The notes below the pieces were generated by a model, which did not search any database, was not told the DNA's origin, and saw nothing but the letters and a program-made list of their open reading frames with translations. This document shows, in pieces, positions 1 through 11,611 of a DNA stretch of 64,000 bases. This DNA is from Scilla litardierei (Eukaryota > Streptophyta > Magnoliopsida > Asparagales > Asparagaceae). How positions within the stretch are numbered: position 1 is the stretch's first letter; every line of letters starts with the position of its first letter. Made by a program: the position numbers and the translations under genes. The DNA is taken from the NCBI GenBank assembly GCA_030789695.1, contig CM061141.1, positions 319,550,452-319,614,451 on the forward strand, given 5' to 3'.

Positions 1-1309
1 CCAAGAGCAGGCCTGTTTCAGGCCCATGTTAATCAATGACTAAAAAGCTTTGGTTAAGCAGCTTAAAATTTTAGTTTCTCCATTCCCAGCAACTTTCTGC
101 GGCCCAATATCAACATTCTTCAATTCCTAAATATTGCTAAACCAGCTCAGGTGCTCACCTTAGTTGTTGAATAACTCAGCTGTTCCAGCTTTTATGGCTC
201 CAATGAATACACGGCTTCTCTGTGTTCGGGGTTAAGCGATCAGGACGGGTGTATCCGCGTTCCACGACCCATGTTTCTTGCTTTCCGATGGATTAAAAAA
301 AGACATTGCTAAACAGTTAGTGCTCCAACCACCCACGCCTACTCATTAATCCAAGAACTACATTATGCAGATACAATGACACGTGAAGGGGTACCCTGTT
401 AGCTGCATGGACGCGAGAGGGAAAAGAAACATGCATCACATCTAGGTTAGTTATCTTCCCCTGTCAACAATTGAAGGGAAGCAATATTTGCCCTAGCTAG
501 TTTTGATCTGTGTGAGACCAGTTGGATACACACACACTGGAGCTCTTCTGCTATCATTGTGATCCATGTGATGAGACTCATTGAAGGCCAACAGGAGCAA
601 CCAACCAAAAGATATGTCCTTGTAGCCTTGGACATCAAACTGGCTGCTATCAAATCTTCTGGACTTAGGGTTAGCTCTACAGAGAAAGCTTCGCTTCGTT
701 TCCATCTCCAATTAACCACGATGTTTGTTGCAATCTCTTGTAGAGAATTCCAATGCTATTGTTGTTTGTTATGAGGAGCTTTCATGTAGTTTCAAAGTCA
801 GTTGAGCAAGAAGAGATGAGGCATCAATAACAGTGACACGTGAATTGCTGCATAATTTTTGTCGTCAAAACACTCAAAAGGCAAACTTTGCTGGATTGAA
901 AACAACACGCAGAGCTTGATTGAACGATGACGATGTGTAACTAAAGATATGACATGGATTAAAAGAGAATATTATCTAATTCTCTTGCCGTGGGAATCGA
1001 TGAGATGAGATTAGGCTGGCACTGCACAGTTGTTTGTTAAGAGGAGCTTTCACATATTAGTTTCAAGTCAATTAAGCCGTGTAGCAAACTTAATGAGAGT
1101 ATTAATCGCGTTGACGCATCACTTGTCAAGTTTTTTTTAATGCAAAACTAATTTATTATGATCAAGGATGAGCCGTTGTAATCGAGAGATAAGGCTGCTA
1201 AATTGAAGACAGCCCAAGGTGTCGGTCAATATGAGGAGCGTAGTTCAATAATGAAGTTGGCTCTCTCTGGCCTCCGTTGGATTTATTGGCTTCTTCCGGT
1301 TTTGGTTTT
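1..1309. other. Non-coding flank, no gene recognised
   Basis: I find no recognisable protein domain here. Short open frames on both strands around 447-774 resemble nothing I know and overlap one another antisense. One weak internal similarity is visible: roughly 763-812 and 1030-1078 both carry GAGGAGCTTTCA followed by a TAGTTTCAAGTCA-like stretch, which suggests an old duplicated repeat. The likely nature is decayed transposon or intergenic DNA. Confidence 0.4.
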
Positions 1310-1396
1310 ATGAGAACTCCGAAGTTAAGCATTTATGGACGAGAGCAATACCAAGATGGATGACCTCTTAAGAAATCCTCGTATTTCCGCGATCCA
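1310..1396 (+). pseudogene. Decayed 5S rRNA-like sequence (3' two thirds)
   Basis: The block starts with GAACTCCGAAGTTAAGC, which is the plant 5S A-box region, then GACGAGAGCAATACCAAGATGG (intermediate element) and GATGACCTC plus CCTCGT (C box and 3' end). The order and spacing of all three internal promoter elements of a 5S gene are kept. The first third of a 5S gene is absent. Most differences from the consensus are transitions. Isolated 5S pseudogenes and Cassandra-type TRIM elements, which carry 5S promoters in their LTRs, both look like this. I could not define LTR ends around it, so Cassandra origin is only a possibility. Confidence 0.8.
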
Positions 1397-1411
1397 AAAA
1401 AAAGTTGGCTC

Positions 1412-1432
1412 CCTCTCTCTCTCTCTCTCTCT
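1412..1432. repeat. (CT)n microsatellite
   Basis: About ten CT dinucleotides lie directly after the 5S-like block. It is a simple repeat with no further context. Confidence 0.9.
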
Positions 1433-1717
1433 ATCTCAATCTCAAAGACCAAGATCTCTGCTATAGAATAGTCCATTGTCAATGCCAACTCAAACACCCC
1501 CCACAAAAAAATTTAAGGGCCACCAAACTTTACTTGCACATTCTTCTATTTTTCTCTTTCCTTGAATATTGACAGATCTTGCTCACATTTATTTTTACTG
1601 TTTGAAAATTTAGATAGATAGCAAATAATATATATTAAAAAATCATAAATAAACGAATAACTTGTATGAAAAAGTAATTCACAATCTTAATGGTATGATA
1701 CAATTATAACCCAAATA

Positions 1718-1930
1718 TCATGTGAGTGCCTCGGTTGAGAGGTCGCCGGTGGTGATGGACCCATCGCTGTAGGCCACCTGATAAAGGCATGAGTTCCGGC
1801 GTGTGTTGCAGCCGGAGACGTCGAGGCGACGACGGAGGGTGGACCCATATGTGACAGGGGAAAAGGATCGAGACTTGGCAGGGTCGAAGATGGGATCATA
1901 CCGAGTGTAGTAGCAACGACGACACATGCG
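1718..1930 (-). pseudogene. Aspartic protease (nepenthesin-like) fragment
   Basis: Read on the minus strand, 1924 down to 1721 encodes a stretch with CRRC, DPIFDPAKS, LDVSGCN, CLYQVAYSDGS and TTGDLSTEALT. These follow the order of the N-terminal half of plant A1 aspartic proteases (nepenthesin/CND41/ASPG1 type), downstream of the first catalytic DTGS motif. In family members the segment is usually CAPCxxCYxQxDPIFDPxxS to SYGDGSxTxGDFxTETLT. The catalytic DTGS motif is not visible upstream and the frame stops at 1718, so only about 68 codons survive. It lies between transposon remnants and is a pseudogene fragment. The family call is firm; the exact member is unknown. Confidence 0.72.
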
Positions 1931-1982
1931 ATTAAGGAAGCCTTCGAAACGGCACATGCTTCGCATCTCAAAGCATAAGAAC

Positions 1983-2593
1983 TGTCGGTGCACGGGTACG
2001 GCCCACGAAGCGGTATCAAGGTACCACGGCCCGATTAGAGTCTACAACCTCGGCCCCGTAACGTGAAACCCATCAGTAAGGCTGAATAATACACAGTCAA
2101 AGGAATGACTTGTTCGACTGTTGGACTTCCGCTGATATTCATGGAGGAGTTAATGGTGACCGAGTAAATGTGCAGCCGTTATCATCAATCCCGGAGAAGA
2201 TCCCCCCTGATCAATGAGGGACATTTATTCCCTATCAACAGATCATCATCTATAAATACCCGAAAGGACAATGTAAGAAGGGTTCTGATTCCCAAGGTAC
2301 GAAGGACCTTACACTCTTAATTCTGTCTTCCACTTTATATTTCTTCCTCCAAATAGCTTGCGCAGATCGACTTGACACGTGCCTCATTGGGTCGATCTCC
2401 GCGGCTCCAAGCCTTTTCATAAGTTCCAGTCTAACTTAAGCATCGGATGGGATTTGGGTCGGAACCTAGATTTGACCCCCCCCCCCCCCCGACGCTCCTT
2501 TGTGGTGCAGGAAGTTCAAATTCCATCTAGCGAGAAGGTCGTTAGGACATTTCCAACCAACAATCGTCCGAGGCTCGACTCACTCTGAGGGTC
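1983..2593 (+). repeat. Gypsy LTR fragment (Tat-like) with TATA box
   Basis: TGTCGGTGCACGGG at 1983 could be an LTR start. TATAAATA lies at 2251-2258. About 70-180 bases downstream come segments typical of gypsy R-U5 regions (AAGAAGGGTTCTGATTCC, CTAACTTAAGCATCGGATGG). A run of 15 C at 2476-2490 follows. The right end is cut by insertion of the copia element at 2594-2598. No partner LTR was found, so this is a fragment or solo LTR. Lineage is judged only by the look of the R-U5 region. Confidence 0.5.
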
Positions 2594-2598
2594 AAACG

Positions 2599-3232
2599 TG
2601 TTGTTTTCCGTGATTCAAATCCAATGGTGCAGGTTTCCCAGGTGACTCGGTCGAGCAGAAGGCTACTCGGTCGAGCAGCAATCTACTCGATCGAGCAGCA
2701 TGAAGACTCTGACAGACCGAGCAGACAGAGAGCTTGGGAAAGTTTTCCCTTTGGCTCGGGTGACTCCTACTCGGTCAAGTAGGAGGCTGCTCGGTCGAGC
2801 TTCATGCTGCTCGGTCGAGCAGCATGAAGATTCTGTTTGCTCGAGCAGCCCGAGGGCATTACGTTTGAAGAGGGATATTGACACTCGGGCCGAGTAGATA
2901 TGCTACTCGACCGAGTCGACTCGACTCCACCCAGGGAGGATTTTAGGGCATGTCAGCTCGACCAAGCAGGCCGAGCTGACAGTCGACTTGGGCCGAGTCA
3001 ACATGGGGCCATGCACAGAAATGAGCAGCCTGGATGTGTTTTGGGTGTCTACTTAAATCTAACTATTGTTTTAGATTAGGTTAAGCCTCCTATTGGATTA
3101 TTAGAGTTTTGAAGAGCCTCTTGCTATCCCATTGGAGATTGGAGAGAGTTTTAGGGTTTTGTGTTCTTGAGAGAAAGGTTTGGGTTTTCCTTCTCTTCTT
3201 CTTCCATTGATTTCTTTCTCTTGAGTGGATTC
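2599..3232 (+). repeat. Element A 5' LTR, first part
   Basis: It matches 54966-55570 of the 3' LTR along its length. It carries several copies of ACTCGGTCGAGCAG between about 2645 and 2825, which probably form the U3 region. It is interrupted after GATTC (3228-3232) by element B and resumes at 32754. Confidence 0.93.
2645..2825 (+). repeat. U3 repeat cluster, ACTCGGTCGAGCAG motifs
   Basis: At least six imperfect copies of CTCGGTCGAGCAG or close variants occur, some as partial inverted pairs (CTCGGTCGAG is nearly self-complementary). A decayed version is present at about 55012-55170 in the 3' LTR. The position upstream of the presumed transcript start makes an enhancer role possible; this is inference. 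Confidence 0.7.
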
Positions 3233-4482
3233 TGATTCGGGTTGAATATTGCTTATTTAACCCCTCATCTAGAAATATTTTGTGTGTAAATGATGCTTAA
3301 TTGGTCTCTAGTACCTTCGTATTTTATATATCATTATTTATTAGAGCAAAACCATTGATTAGTGCACAAAGTATGAATTCTATTGAGTATTTCTGCCTTT
3401 TTATATTTTTCATAGCTTGGTCTCGATCTCACGATTCCAACGACTATTTATTTGTATTTTTCTGATATCTGTGCTAATTACTATGAATTTTTGAATGCAG
3501 AATACCATTTAAAGGGCTGAAATACGGAGGAAATATAGCGTATATACGTCAATATGTGGCTCGCCACGTAGCGCAATCTGGGCCGTCCAATATCCATCTA
3601 GAGGCCACCAAACACGTATGACGGGCGACGCATCAGCCGTTCGATTTCGATCGAACGGCCTTCAGTGTGTTTCGTCACTGCAGCTGGAGTCATCTCAAAG
3701 ACCACGCGGTGACCATCCAATAACTCCCACCCAGGATCTGACGGTTGTTGAGCATTGCGAAGAGCAGACCAGAGTCGCTCCGAGTTGACGACGTGGCATC
3801 CATCCGCGCTCGCTGATGACGATCCGACGGATGTGCTTCAGCCCGCATCGAACGAAAGCGGCGGGCGAGATTTAACGAAGCAACGAGCGGGCGGAAGCTG
3901 ATGTTGGACACGTGGCCTCCATCCGTGGACTTTGCCCCGATCGAACGGCGAAGCGCAGTGCTGCACAAAGCAACGAAGATCTGATTGATGCGGCAACGTG
4001 GACCGTCCGATTATACATCCAACGGTTGTAAATTGATCCGAAGGTTGATCGGATGCGGAGAAAACTAAATAGCGGAGTGGGCGCACACGAATTCAAAGCG
4101 CCACGTGGCATTCGGTGGCGCGATCCCGTTGCGATCAACGGTCACCGTTTGATCCTCTCGTGGGTGCGGTTTTAAACGTGATATTGGTGCGGTTTTGAAC
4201 CCGTTAAGCCTATTAAACCCGCAATGCTTAGTATTTAAGGTATTATTAGGGTTTTGCTCCGTATTCTTCACGTATTTTGGCGATTTTGGAGCCGATTTTT
4301 ACAGCAAATCCCTGATATTACAGAGATCAACCTGAGGGAATTTTCAGAGGCTTTTTAGAGGAAGAAGAAGGGTTTTATTAGGCTAAAAGAGAGCGTATTT
4401 GGTGATATCTTTTGAACTCTATTGTGTATTTTCTATTCTATTTGCTTGTATTTCTTAGAACCATGTTTAATGTGATGAAATT
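3233..4482 (+). repeat. Element B 5' LTR, first part
   Basis: It is near-identical to the start of the LTR at 30852. It contains a perfect inverted repeat, GCCGTTCGAT (3636-3645) and ATCGAACGGC (3650-3659) with a 4-base loop, within a U3-like GC-rich zone. It is interrupted after AAATT (4478-4482) by element C and resumes at 16675. Confidence 0.93.
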
Positions 4483-6909
4483 TGTCACGACCCGCTTCCC
4501 TAAAATGGAGGCGAGACGTGAAAAGGTCCGCACGAGAGTGGAGCTGTGAAGCCCCAAACCCGATAAGCGTCAATAAAACGTAAGCAGGTCCCTGTAACCA
4601 CAACGGAGCAACAATAATAATAAAAGGAGAGACAGAAATAAAATTCTCATATCTCATAAATTGTCCAACATGAAAATAAGACCAACATCCAGAAAAGCCA
4701 CCAGGCTAAAAGAAAGAGTCTAAAGGCCCAGAACAAGGCCAACAAAAGCAACAACATAACAAAGTATAGGTGCTACGCACCGACAAAAAAACAGCAGTCT
4801 AAACAAAGGAAAACACAACGAAGACACTAGGACTGGTCCCCAGTGTCTACGTACTCCCCGTCAAACACAAGCTCGGGCTCGGCGTCAGCAAACAGCTCGT
4901 CCTCAACAAGGTACTCAGGCTCAGGATCTAACATGTGTCACCCAAAAGAGTAAAGGGGCACATGTCAGCAAGTCTAAAAGACTTGGGCAAGGAAACTGAA
5001 AGTAAGGCAACTAGCAACCTAGCAGTTTTAGTATGCATGACATGGCAGTTATAACATGAGTGCACAAGCAAGACATGATGAACAATAAGTACAAGAGAAC
5101 AATTATCGGGACAAGACAAGAGTAGCCAAGCTACTAACAATCTCAATCAATTCACTATTCATGTTTCACTGTTGTTTGTAGATGTTTACGCCCTTCAGCT
5201 GAATGGTACAACATTCACGCTGATCGGCACTAAACACTACCCCACCCCAGAGTTTACGCCTTACAACTGCAGTTGCTGATCAGGCAGACCCCCAGTTGAA
5301 TGACCGCTTAACTCTTACCCCATCCCACATGTAAACAAGCCAGTGTCCCTGTACATGAGCCCAGCAAGTGAGCCAGGGTTGCCCCGCACGGGATCTTGTT
5401 TCTTAGTTCACAATTCAATATCGAGCGTTGGGGTTAGCAACTCATTATGCTCGCTTCTGGTCACGAGCCAGGAAACACAAGTATTGTAGCGATGCTACGC
5501 AATCATGCGATCACTTAAAGAATGCAATGACATGACAATTAATTCGCGTACCGTTAATGGAAGGTAAACATGACATGGTAATTGTGCAACATGATATATG
5601 TCGGAACTAGCTTCGTTGTCAAGCTAGTTCCCCATTTGCGCCTAGGCGAGTATCATTTCGTCGCCTAGCCTCTTTTACGCCTACAACAAGCAAAATGGCC
5701 TAAAACATGGCCTAAACCCTAAGTGGCAAGTTTCACTTGCCTAGCACCGGGGATGACGATCACGAAGGTTCGTCTCGCGGATGCTAATCTACGGGGAAAA
5801 ATCGCTGTTATGGGGAAACAATCAACAAAGCAACATTCATTTCATTAGGGTTTCATAAAAATACAAATAGGTTACGAAAACATCAAGAGATCGATTTCTT
5901 ACCTAGAGGAGGCGGAAGAAACACTGCGGAGAACCTAAGGACCAGATCTGGAAACGAATGGAGAAGTTTGGAGAACTAGGGGTTTTGGGGGATTTTGGGG
6001 ATTTGATGAGATTTTGGGGAAGATGAGAGGTAGAATGAGTTGATGGATGGTTTGGATGATGGATTTAGGGCTTGCAATGAAGGAATAAGGGTTGGAGGTG
6101 GAAGGGGGCTCAATGGGGGAGAAACTAGGGTTTTGGGTCGAGTGGAGGAAGAAGAAAACGTTTGGGAGGGGTTTAAATAGGATGGGCTGGCGGCTGCCCA
6201 GAAATTAGGGTTTTAACACAGATTAGTCGGTCAAAGAGCAACCACTGACCGACTAGTTTGGCAACTAGTCGGTCTGTCGACCAACGCAGACCGACTAAGT
6301 GTAAACAGTAACTTCTGAACGAAAATAGGATTTAGAATTAGTCGGTCGATGAACAACTACTGACCGACTAGTTTGACAACTAGTCGGTCGAAAGATGAAC
6401 TTTGACCGACTAAGAATGAACAGTACAGATACTAAAATTTAGATGATGTGTTAGTCGGTCAAAGAAGCATTACCGACCGACTAGTTTGCAACCTAGTCGG
6501 TCAACCAACGTTCTTAGACCGACTAACGATAAACAGTAACTCTTGAGAAATTTAGAAAGCCAACTAGTCGGTCCAAGGAGGATTGCCGACCGACTGGATC
6601 GTCATCTAGTCGGTCGGTGCCCCTTCTTACACCGGCTAATAAGCACCAAAAGTTCCGATACGGAGCGCGGAGCTCCGGGATCGATTCCTAAGACTCCTAT
6701 GCTTGATCTAATAGTAAGATACGACCGATATGAAGCCCGTCACGAATGACATACTTCGAAATCGACAATCCTAAGGAAGAAACGAGAAAACACGACGAAA
6801 CGATCGAAAATGAAAGTTACGGAGACGAAAACCACACACAGAGGAGATAATCCACCAAAACATATATTATAATATAATAAATCCAGATACATGAAAACCA
6901 GTTGTTACA
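4483..6909 (-). repeat. Element C 3' LTR
   Basis: It reads TGTAAC...GTGACA on the minus strand. A TTTAAATAG box at 6172-6180 (CTATTTAAA on the minus strand) is a candidate TATA box. Tandem TAGTCGGTC repeats lie just upstream of it in the element's orientation. The adjacent purine tract at 6910-6925 (minus strand CTTAAGTTGGGGAGGA) marks this as the 3' LTR. Confidence 0.93.
6222..6642 (-). repeat. C LTR tandem repeats with TAGTCGGTC / GACCGACTA pairs
   Basis: Four copies of a unit of about 100-120 bases occur, each with TAGTCGGTC and its complement GACCGACTA in alternating order, separated by spacers that include AAACAGTAACT-like sequence. The same block is in the other LTR at about 15982-16402. 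It lies on the upstream side of the candidate TATA box. Each unit could form hairpins or offer paired binding sites. Function is inference. Confidence 0.85.
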
Positions 6910-6955
6910 TCCTCCCCAACTTAAGAAAAATTCCGTCCTCGGAATTTCCAAACAC

Positions 6956-9900
6956 TCACGTGTCCGGAAACAAAAGTGGGAATCGCTCTCGCATCTCATC
7001 TTCAGTCTCCCAAGTAGACTCTCCAGGTGAGCCGTGTCGCCACATCACCCTCACAAGATTGACAACCTTGTTCCGAAGTGACTTCTGACGCCTGTCCAGA
7101 ATCTGCACTGGATGCTGGTCATACGTCATATCGGGGCGAATGGTAATCTCCGAAAAATCCACCGCATGAGATGGATCGCTAATGTATCGACGAAGCTGTG
7201 ACACATAGAAAACATTGTGAACTCCCTCCAAAGATGGCGGCAAGGCTAAGCGATAAGCTACCTCGCCAACCCTCTCCAAAATGTCAAACGGTCCAATGTA
7301 TCGCGGGCTCAACTTCCCTCGCTTCCCGAAACGAATCACACCTCGATTCGGGGAAATCTTCAAGAACACATGGTCGCCCGGCTGAAACTCCAAAGGACGA
7401 CGTTTAGCATCCGCCCAATGCTTAAAACGGTCCTGAGCAATTCTCAACCTCTCCTGAATATTCCTGACGATACCCACGGCCTCCACGATCATCTCAGGTG
7501 CCAACAACTCCCGATCACCACCGTCATCCCAACTCAATGGCGATCGACATTTCCTCCCATAAAGAGCGGCGAAAGGCGCCATGCCAATACTCGCCTGGAA
7601 GCTGTTGTTGTAAGAGAACTCCACCAAATGTAGATGGTCCTCCCACGAACCCTTGAAATCCAACATGCACGCCCTCAGCATGTCTTCCAAAATCTAAATC
7701 GTCCTCTCGGACTGGCCATCCGTCTACGGATGGTACGTCGTGCTGAAACTCAGACGCGTACCCAAACTCTTCTGCAAACTCTGCCAGAACTGAGATGTGA
7801 ACCTCGTGTCTCTGTCCGACACGATACTCACGGGGACTCCATGAAGTCGCACGACCTCCTCCATATATCTCCTTGCTAGCACCTCAGTGGACTGTCCCAC
7901 TCGGAATGGAATAAAGTGCGCAGATTTAGTCAATCGATCTACGATCACCCAAATCGCGTCATTCTGCTTCGGACTCCGAGGTAGTCCAGTCACGAAATCC
8001 ATAGTGATGTGTTGCCACTTCCACTCCAGAATCGGAAGCGGTTGTAGCAACCTGGCCGTACGCTGATGCTCCGCCTTCACTTGCTGGCAAACCAAGCACT
8101 TGGCTACACTCCGAGCCACACTCCTTTTCATACCATGCCACCAATAATTCAGACGAAGATCCTGGTACATCTTGGTGCCACCAAGATGCACAGAATACGG
8201 CGAACTGTGTGCCTCCACCATCAACTCCTCTCTAATATCCCCAGCAGGCACACACAACCTGGCTCCAAACCTCAGCGAGCCATCCTCATGAATCAAAAAG
8301 TCAGTCCGCAGACCGGCTTCCACCTGCTCCCGAATCTTCACCAGCTTCGGATCCTCAGCCTGGCCAGCCTTAATCCGATCCACGACCGTCGACTGTACCT
8401 GCATGTACATCAACGAAGAAGCCTCCCCAGGAAGGACAATCTCAACACCAGACTCGCAAAAATCCTGCTGCAATCTCCACTGCGAGGTCAAAATCATCAC
8501 CGCTGGAAGCCTACTCAGCGCATCCGGAACCACATTCACCTTGCCACGGTGAAACTGTAAATCAATCTCATAATCCGCCATAAGCTCAAACCATCGACGC
8601 TGTCGCATGTTGAGCTCCTTCTGAGTAAAAATATACTTCAAGCTTTTGTGATCGGTGACAATCTTCACTTTCTCACTCAGCAGGAAGTGCCTCCAGATCT
8701 TAAGAGCAAACACAACGGCAGCCAACTCCAAATCATACGTCGGGTAATTCTTCTCATGAACCTTAAGCTGACGAGACGCATACGCCACAACATGTCTGTG
8801 CTGATGCAACACACAACCGAGACCCTTGCCAGAAGCATCGCAAAAGATTTCAAATCCACCGCTGCGATCAGGCACAACAAGAATAGGGACAGTCGTCAAC
8901 CTCTCCTTCAGAATACCAAAAGCACTCTCACAATCACCCGACCAAACAAAAGGTACATCCTTCCGCGTCAACCTGGTCATCGGCTCAGCAATACGAGAAA
9001 AGTCCTTAATGAATCGCCGATAGTAACCAGCAAGTCCAAGAAAACTCCGAATCTCAGACGCAGACGACGGAACAGGCCACTCTCTGATGGCCCTAATCTT
9101 CTCGGGATCCACTGAAATACCATCTCCAGTCACCACATGCCCGAGGAAAGCAACTCTATCCAGCCAAAACTCGCACTTCAAAAACTTAGCATACAACCGA
9201 TGCTTCCTCAAAATCTCCAACACCGTCCTCAAGTGCGAGGCATGCTCTTCCTCCGACTTCGAATAGATCAGAATGTCGTCAATAAAGATAACGACAAACT
9301 TATCCAAAAATTCATAGAAAATCAGGTTCATTAGATTCATGAAAACTGTGGGCGCGTTAGTTACGCCGAAAGGCATAACCACAAACTCATAGTGTCCATA
9401 CTTCGTCCTGAACGCTGTTTTCGGAACATCTCCCTTCTTCACCTTCAACTGATGGTAACCACTCCTCAAATCCAATTTAGAAAACACCCTCGAACCTCCA
9501 AGCTGATCAAAAATATCATCGATGCGAGGCAATGGGTATTTATTCTTAATGGTCACCGCATTCAACTCCCGATAGTCCACGCACATGCGACACGAACCAT
9601 CCTTCTTCTTCACTAGCAGCACTGGTGCTCCCCACGGAGACACGCTAGGATTAATATAACCCTTCTGCAAGAGCTCATCCAACTGCTTCCGCAACTCTTT
9701 CAATTCAGCGTGTGCCATACGATACGGCGCCTTCGAAATCGGCTGCGCACCTGGAATAAGATCGATAGAAAATTCTAAAGCTCGATCAGGTGGCAAACCA
9801 GACATCTCCTCGGGGAAGACGTCGCCAAAATCTCGCACCACAGCTGGCCACTCCGGCTCCAACTGCATAGCCACAACCTCCACCGGCCTGGCCCGAAATC

Positions 9901-10278
9901 TGACAGGACCAAGCGAACTGCTACCACGACTGAACTCAAATACTGGATGTCCGGGAATCTCGAACACCACCTTCTTCCTCCTGCAGTCAATCGTAGCATA
10001 GAAGCTCGTAAGCCAGTCCATCCCAAGAACTGCATCATAGTTGATGATGTCGTGGACAATGAAATCAGCGAAAAGCTCATGTCCACAGACCACCAACGAG
10101 CAAGAATTGCAACCACGATGCACCGAGACCATGCCATTCCCTGTAACGATATTCCAACTCTTGGGAAGAGGGGACGTCGACAAGGAATGCTTCTCCACGA
10201 AGCTCCGAGAAATAATGCACATCGATGCACCAGAGTCAAAGAGGACTCGTGCAGGAAATGTGCACACCAAAACCACAC
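6956..10278 (-). pseudogene. pol: Element C pol: protease, reverse transcriptase, RNase H, integrase, chromodomain-like tail
   Basis: Reading from 10278 downwards, the protease shows LFDSGAS and the reverse transcriptase [15 protein letters not shown]. RNase H shows [16 protein letters not shown] and ends at a PDALSR stretch. Integrase shows the HHCC zinc region ([17 protein letters not shown]) and the catalytic-core segments TMDFVTGLP and SDRDTRF. After the integrase core, a tail with GKLSPRYIGPFDILERVG and WRHGSPGESTWETEDEMRE matches the GPF/Y plus chromodomain-like end of Tekay elements. Two in-frame TAG codons (7724-7726 and 7694-7696) fall at family-invariant glutamines in the integrase core. 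The rest of the frame is open from 10278 to 6956. It is dead as written but only lightly damaged. Confidence 0.95.
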
Positions 10279-10392
10279 CTAACAAGCAATTAACAATCAA
10301 ACCCTAGTCTGGCAAACAACCATGTTCAAGCAAACAACATAATCTAATCAATCAAAACCAACTTGAAAAGTAACAGACAGATTGAGGATTAC
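10279..10392 (-). other. Candidate 114-bp intron between gag and protease of element C
   Basis: On the minus strand the segment begins GT after GCAG (10393) and ends TTGTTAG before GTGTGG (10278). It contains in-frame stops and AT-rich sequence. Removing it would leave the gag tail and the protease region in one frame, with the residues beside LFDSGAS where they are normally found in Tekay protease. Introns in this position are known in Ogre elements of the Tat lineage, not as a rule in chromoviruses. No transcript evidence is available here. Confidence 0.5.
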
Positions 10393-11523
10393 CTGCGATA
10401 ACCTCATCCACAGCCTCGCTCTCCACAGCGGTCATCAGAAAAGCCTGCCTCCTTGGCGGAACAGCCTGCTGAAAAGCCTGCCTCTGCGGAACAAGAGCTG
10501 CTCCATGTCTAACAGGAACAGACGCTCGCTACTGCAACGGCTGAGCTGCAACAGGTGCCCTCCGCAGCTGACCCGCATGCCGACAATCCTTCGCGACATG
10601 GGAAGCATCACCACAAACCAGACACTGGCCCAAAAACTTCCGACACTGATCCTTGATGTGGCCAGGCTTGCCGCAGAAATGGCAAGTCTTCAGAATAGGC
10701 CCTCCTGGCCTCTTAAACTGAGCTGGATGATTAGGCTTGAAACCAGGCCTAACCACCGCTCTGGCCTGCTCCATAGGCCTCTTCCCAGCACCAACAATAG
10801 ACCTCCTCCTCTGACTCAGGTTCAGCTCCTACCTCCTCGCAGCGACCAGAACCTTCTGATAAGAGTCCAGATCGGAGGAAGACACAAAACTCTGGAGCTC
10901 CAAAGCAAGCCCCTGCAGGAACCTCTGAGCCCTCTCATCAGCATCCTGCACCATCTTTGGTGCGAACCGACTCAGTCTAGTGAACTCTTGGTGGTACTGG
11001 TCCACCGTCAAGCTCCCCTGCTTCAGATCAATGAAGCGCTGCAGCATCTCCTTCTTCGCAGCCTTCGGAAAGAATTCCTCATCAAACCTGGACTTAAAGG
11101 TAGCCCAAGCTATCGGCTCCACCAACATCTTCTCTTCCGCATCCCACCAATTCCGAGCATTATCCTTGAGTTACCTCTTCGCCAAATCAACCCATCCAGC
11201 CGGGGTGATCTTGGCCATCTTCAGATTGTCCTCGATGTTCCGAATCCACTCATCGGCAGCCAGAGGACCCTCAGACCCATCAAAATAAGCGAGACCCAGC
11301 TCCTGAAATTGCTTCGCTCCCGGCTCAGAGCGAGGGGCATCCGGAAGAGCCCGGGCAGCTCGAGCAAGTGAAGCATTCTGGACTTGCAGGAGCACGCCCT
11401 GCTGCACTTGCATCATCTGCAGTATCATCTGCATCATCTCACCATTGGTGGGTTCCCGCTCAAGCTCCTCATCATGAGGGGCGCACCACTACCCCCACCA
11501 CGGGTGAATCGTCTTCCTGCCAT
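10393..11523 (-). pseudogene. gag: Element C gag
   Basis: A start codon lies at 11521-11523. The capsid part shows AYFDGSEGPLAADEWIRNIE, WATFKSRFDEEFFP and LTVDQYHQEFTRLSRFAP, typical of retrotransposon gag. Two CCHC zinc knuckles follow: CHFCGKPGHIKDQC and CLVCGDASHVAKDC. Lesions: a one-base frameshift near 11487, TAA at 11171-11173, TAG at 10829-10831 and TAG at 10529-10531. The last segment runs into the candidate intron at 10392. Confidence 0.9.
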
Positions 11524-11611
11524 CTAGTGACACAGAAAACGAAGCAGCTTAGACTCATAGCTTAGGACTCGGACGTCGAACTTAGTTTATTAGACATTCT
11601 AATATTATTAT

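Noticed and set aside
447..774. Three overlapping ORFs on both strands
   Set aside because: Mutually antisense, no similarity to known proteins, no promoter or splice context.
8066..9616. Plus-strand ORFs of 65-164 codons
   Set aside because: They are antisense shadows of element C pol, which has strong motif support on the minus strand.
7694..11173. Reassigned genetic code with TAR read as glutamine
   Set aside because: The window is plant nuclear DNA, other elements contain ordinary Gln codons throughout and normal TAA/TAG stops, and frameshifts accompany the stops. Mutation is the simpler reading.
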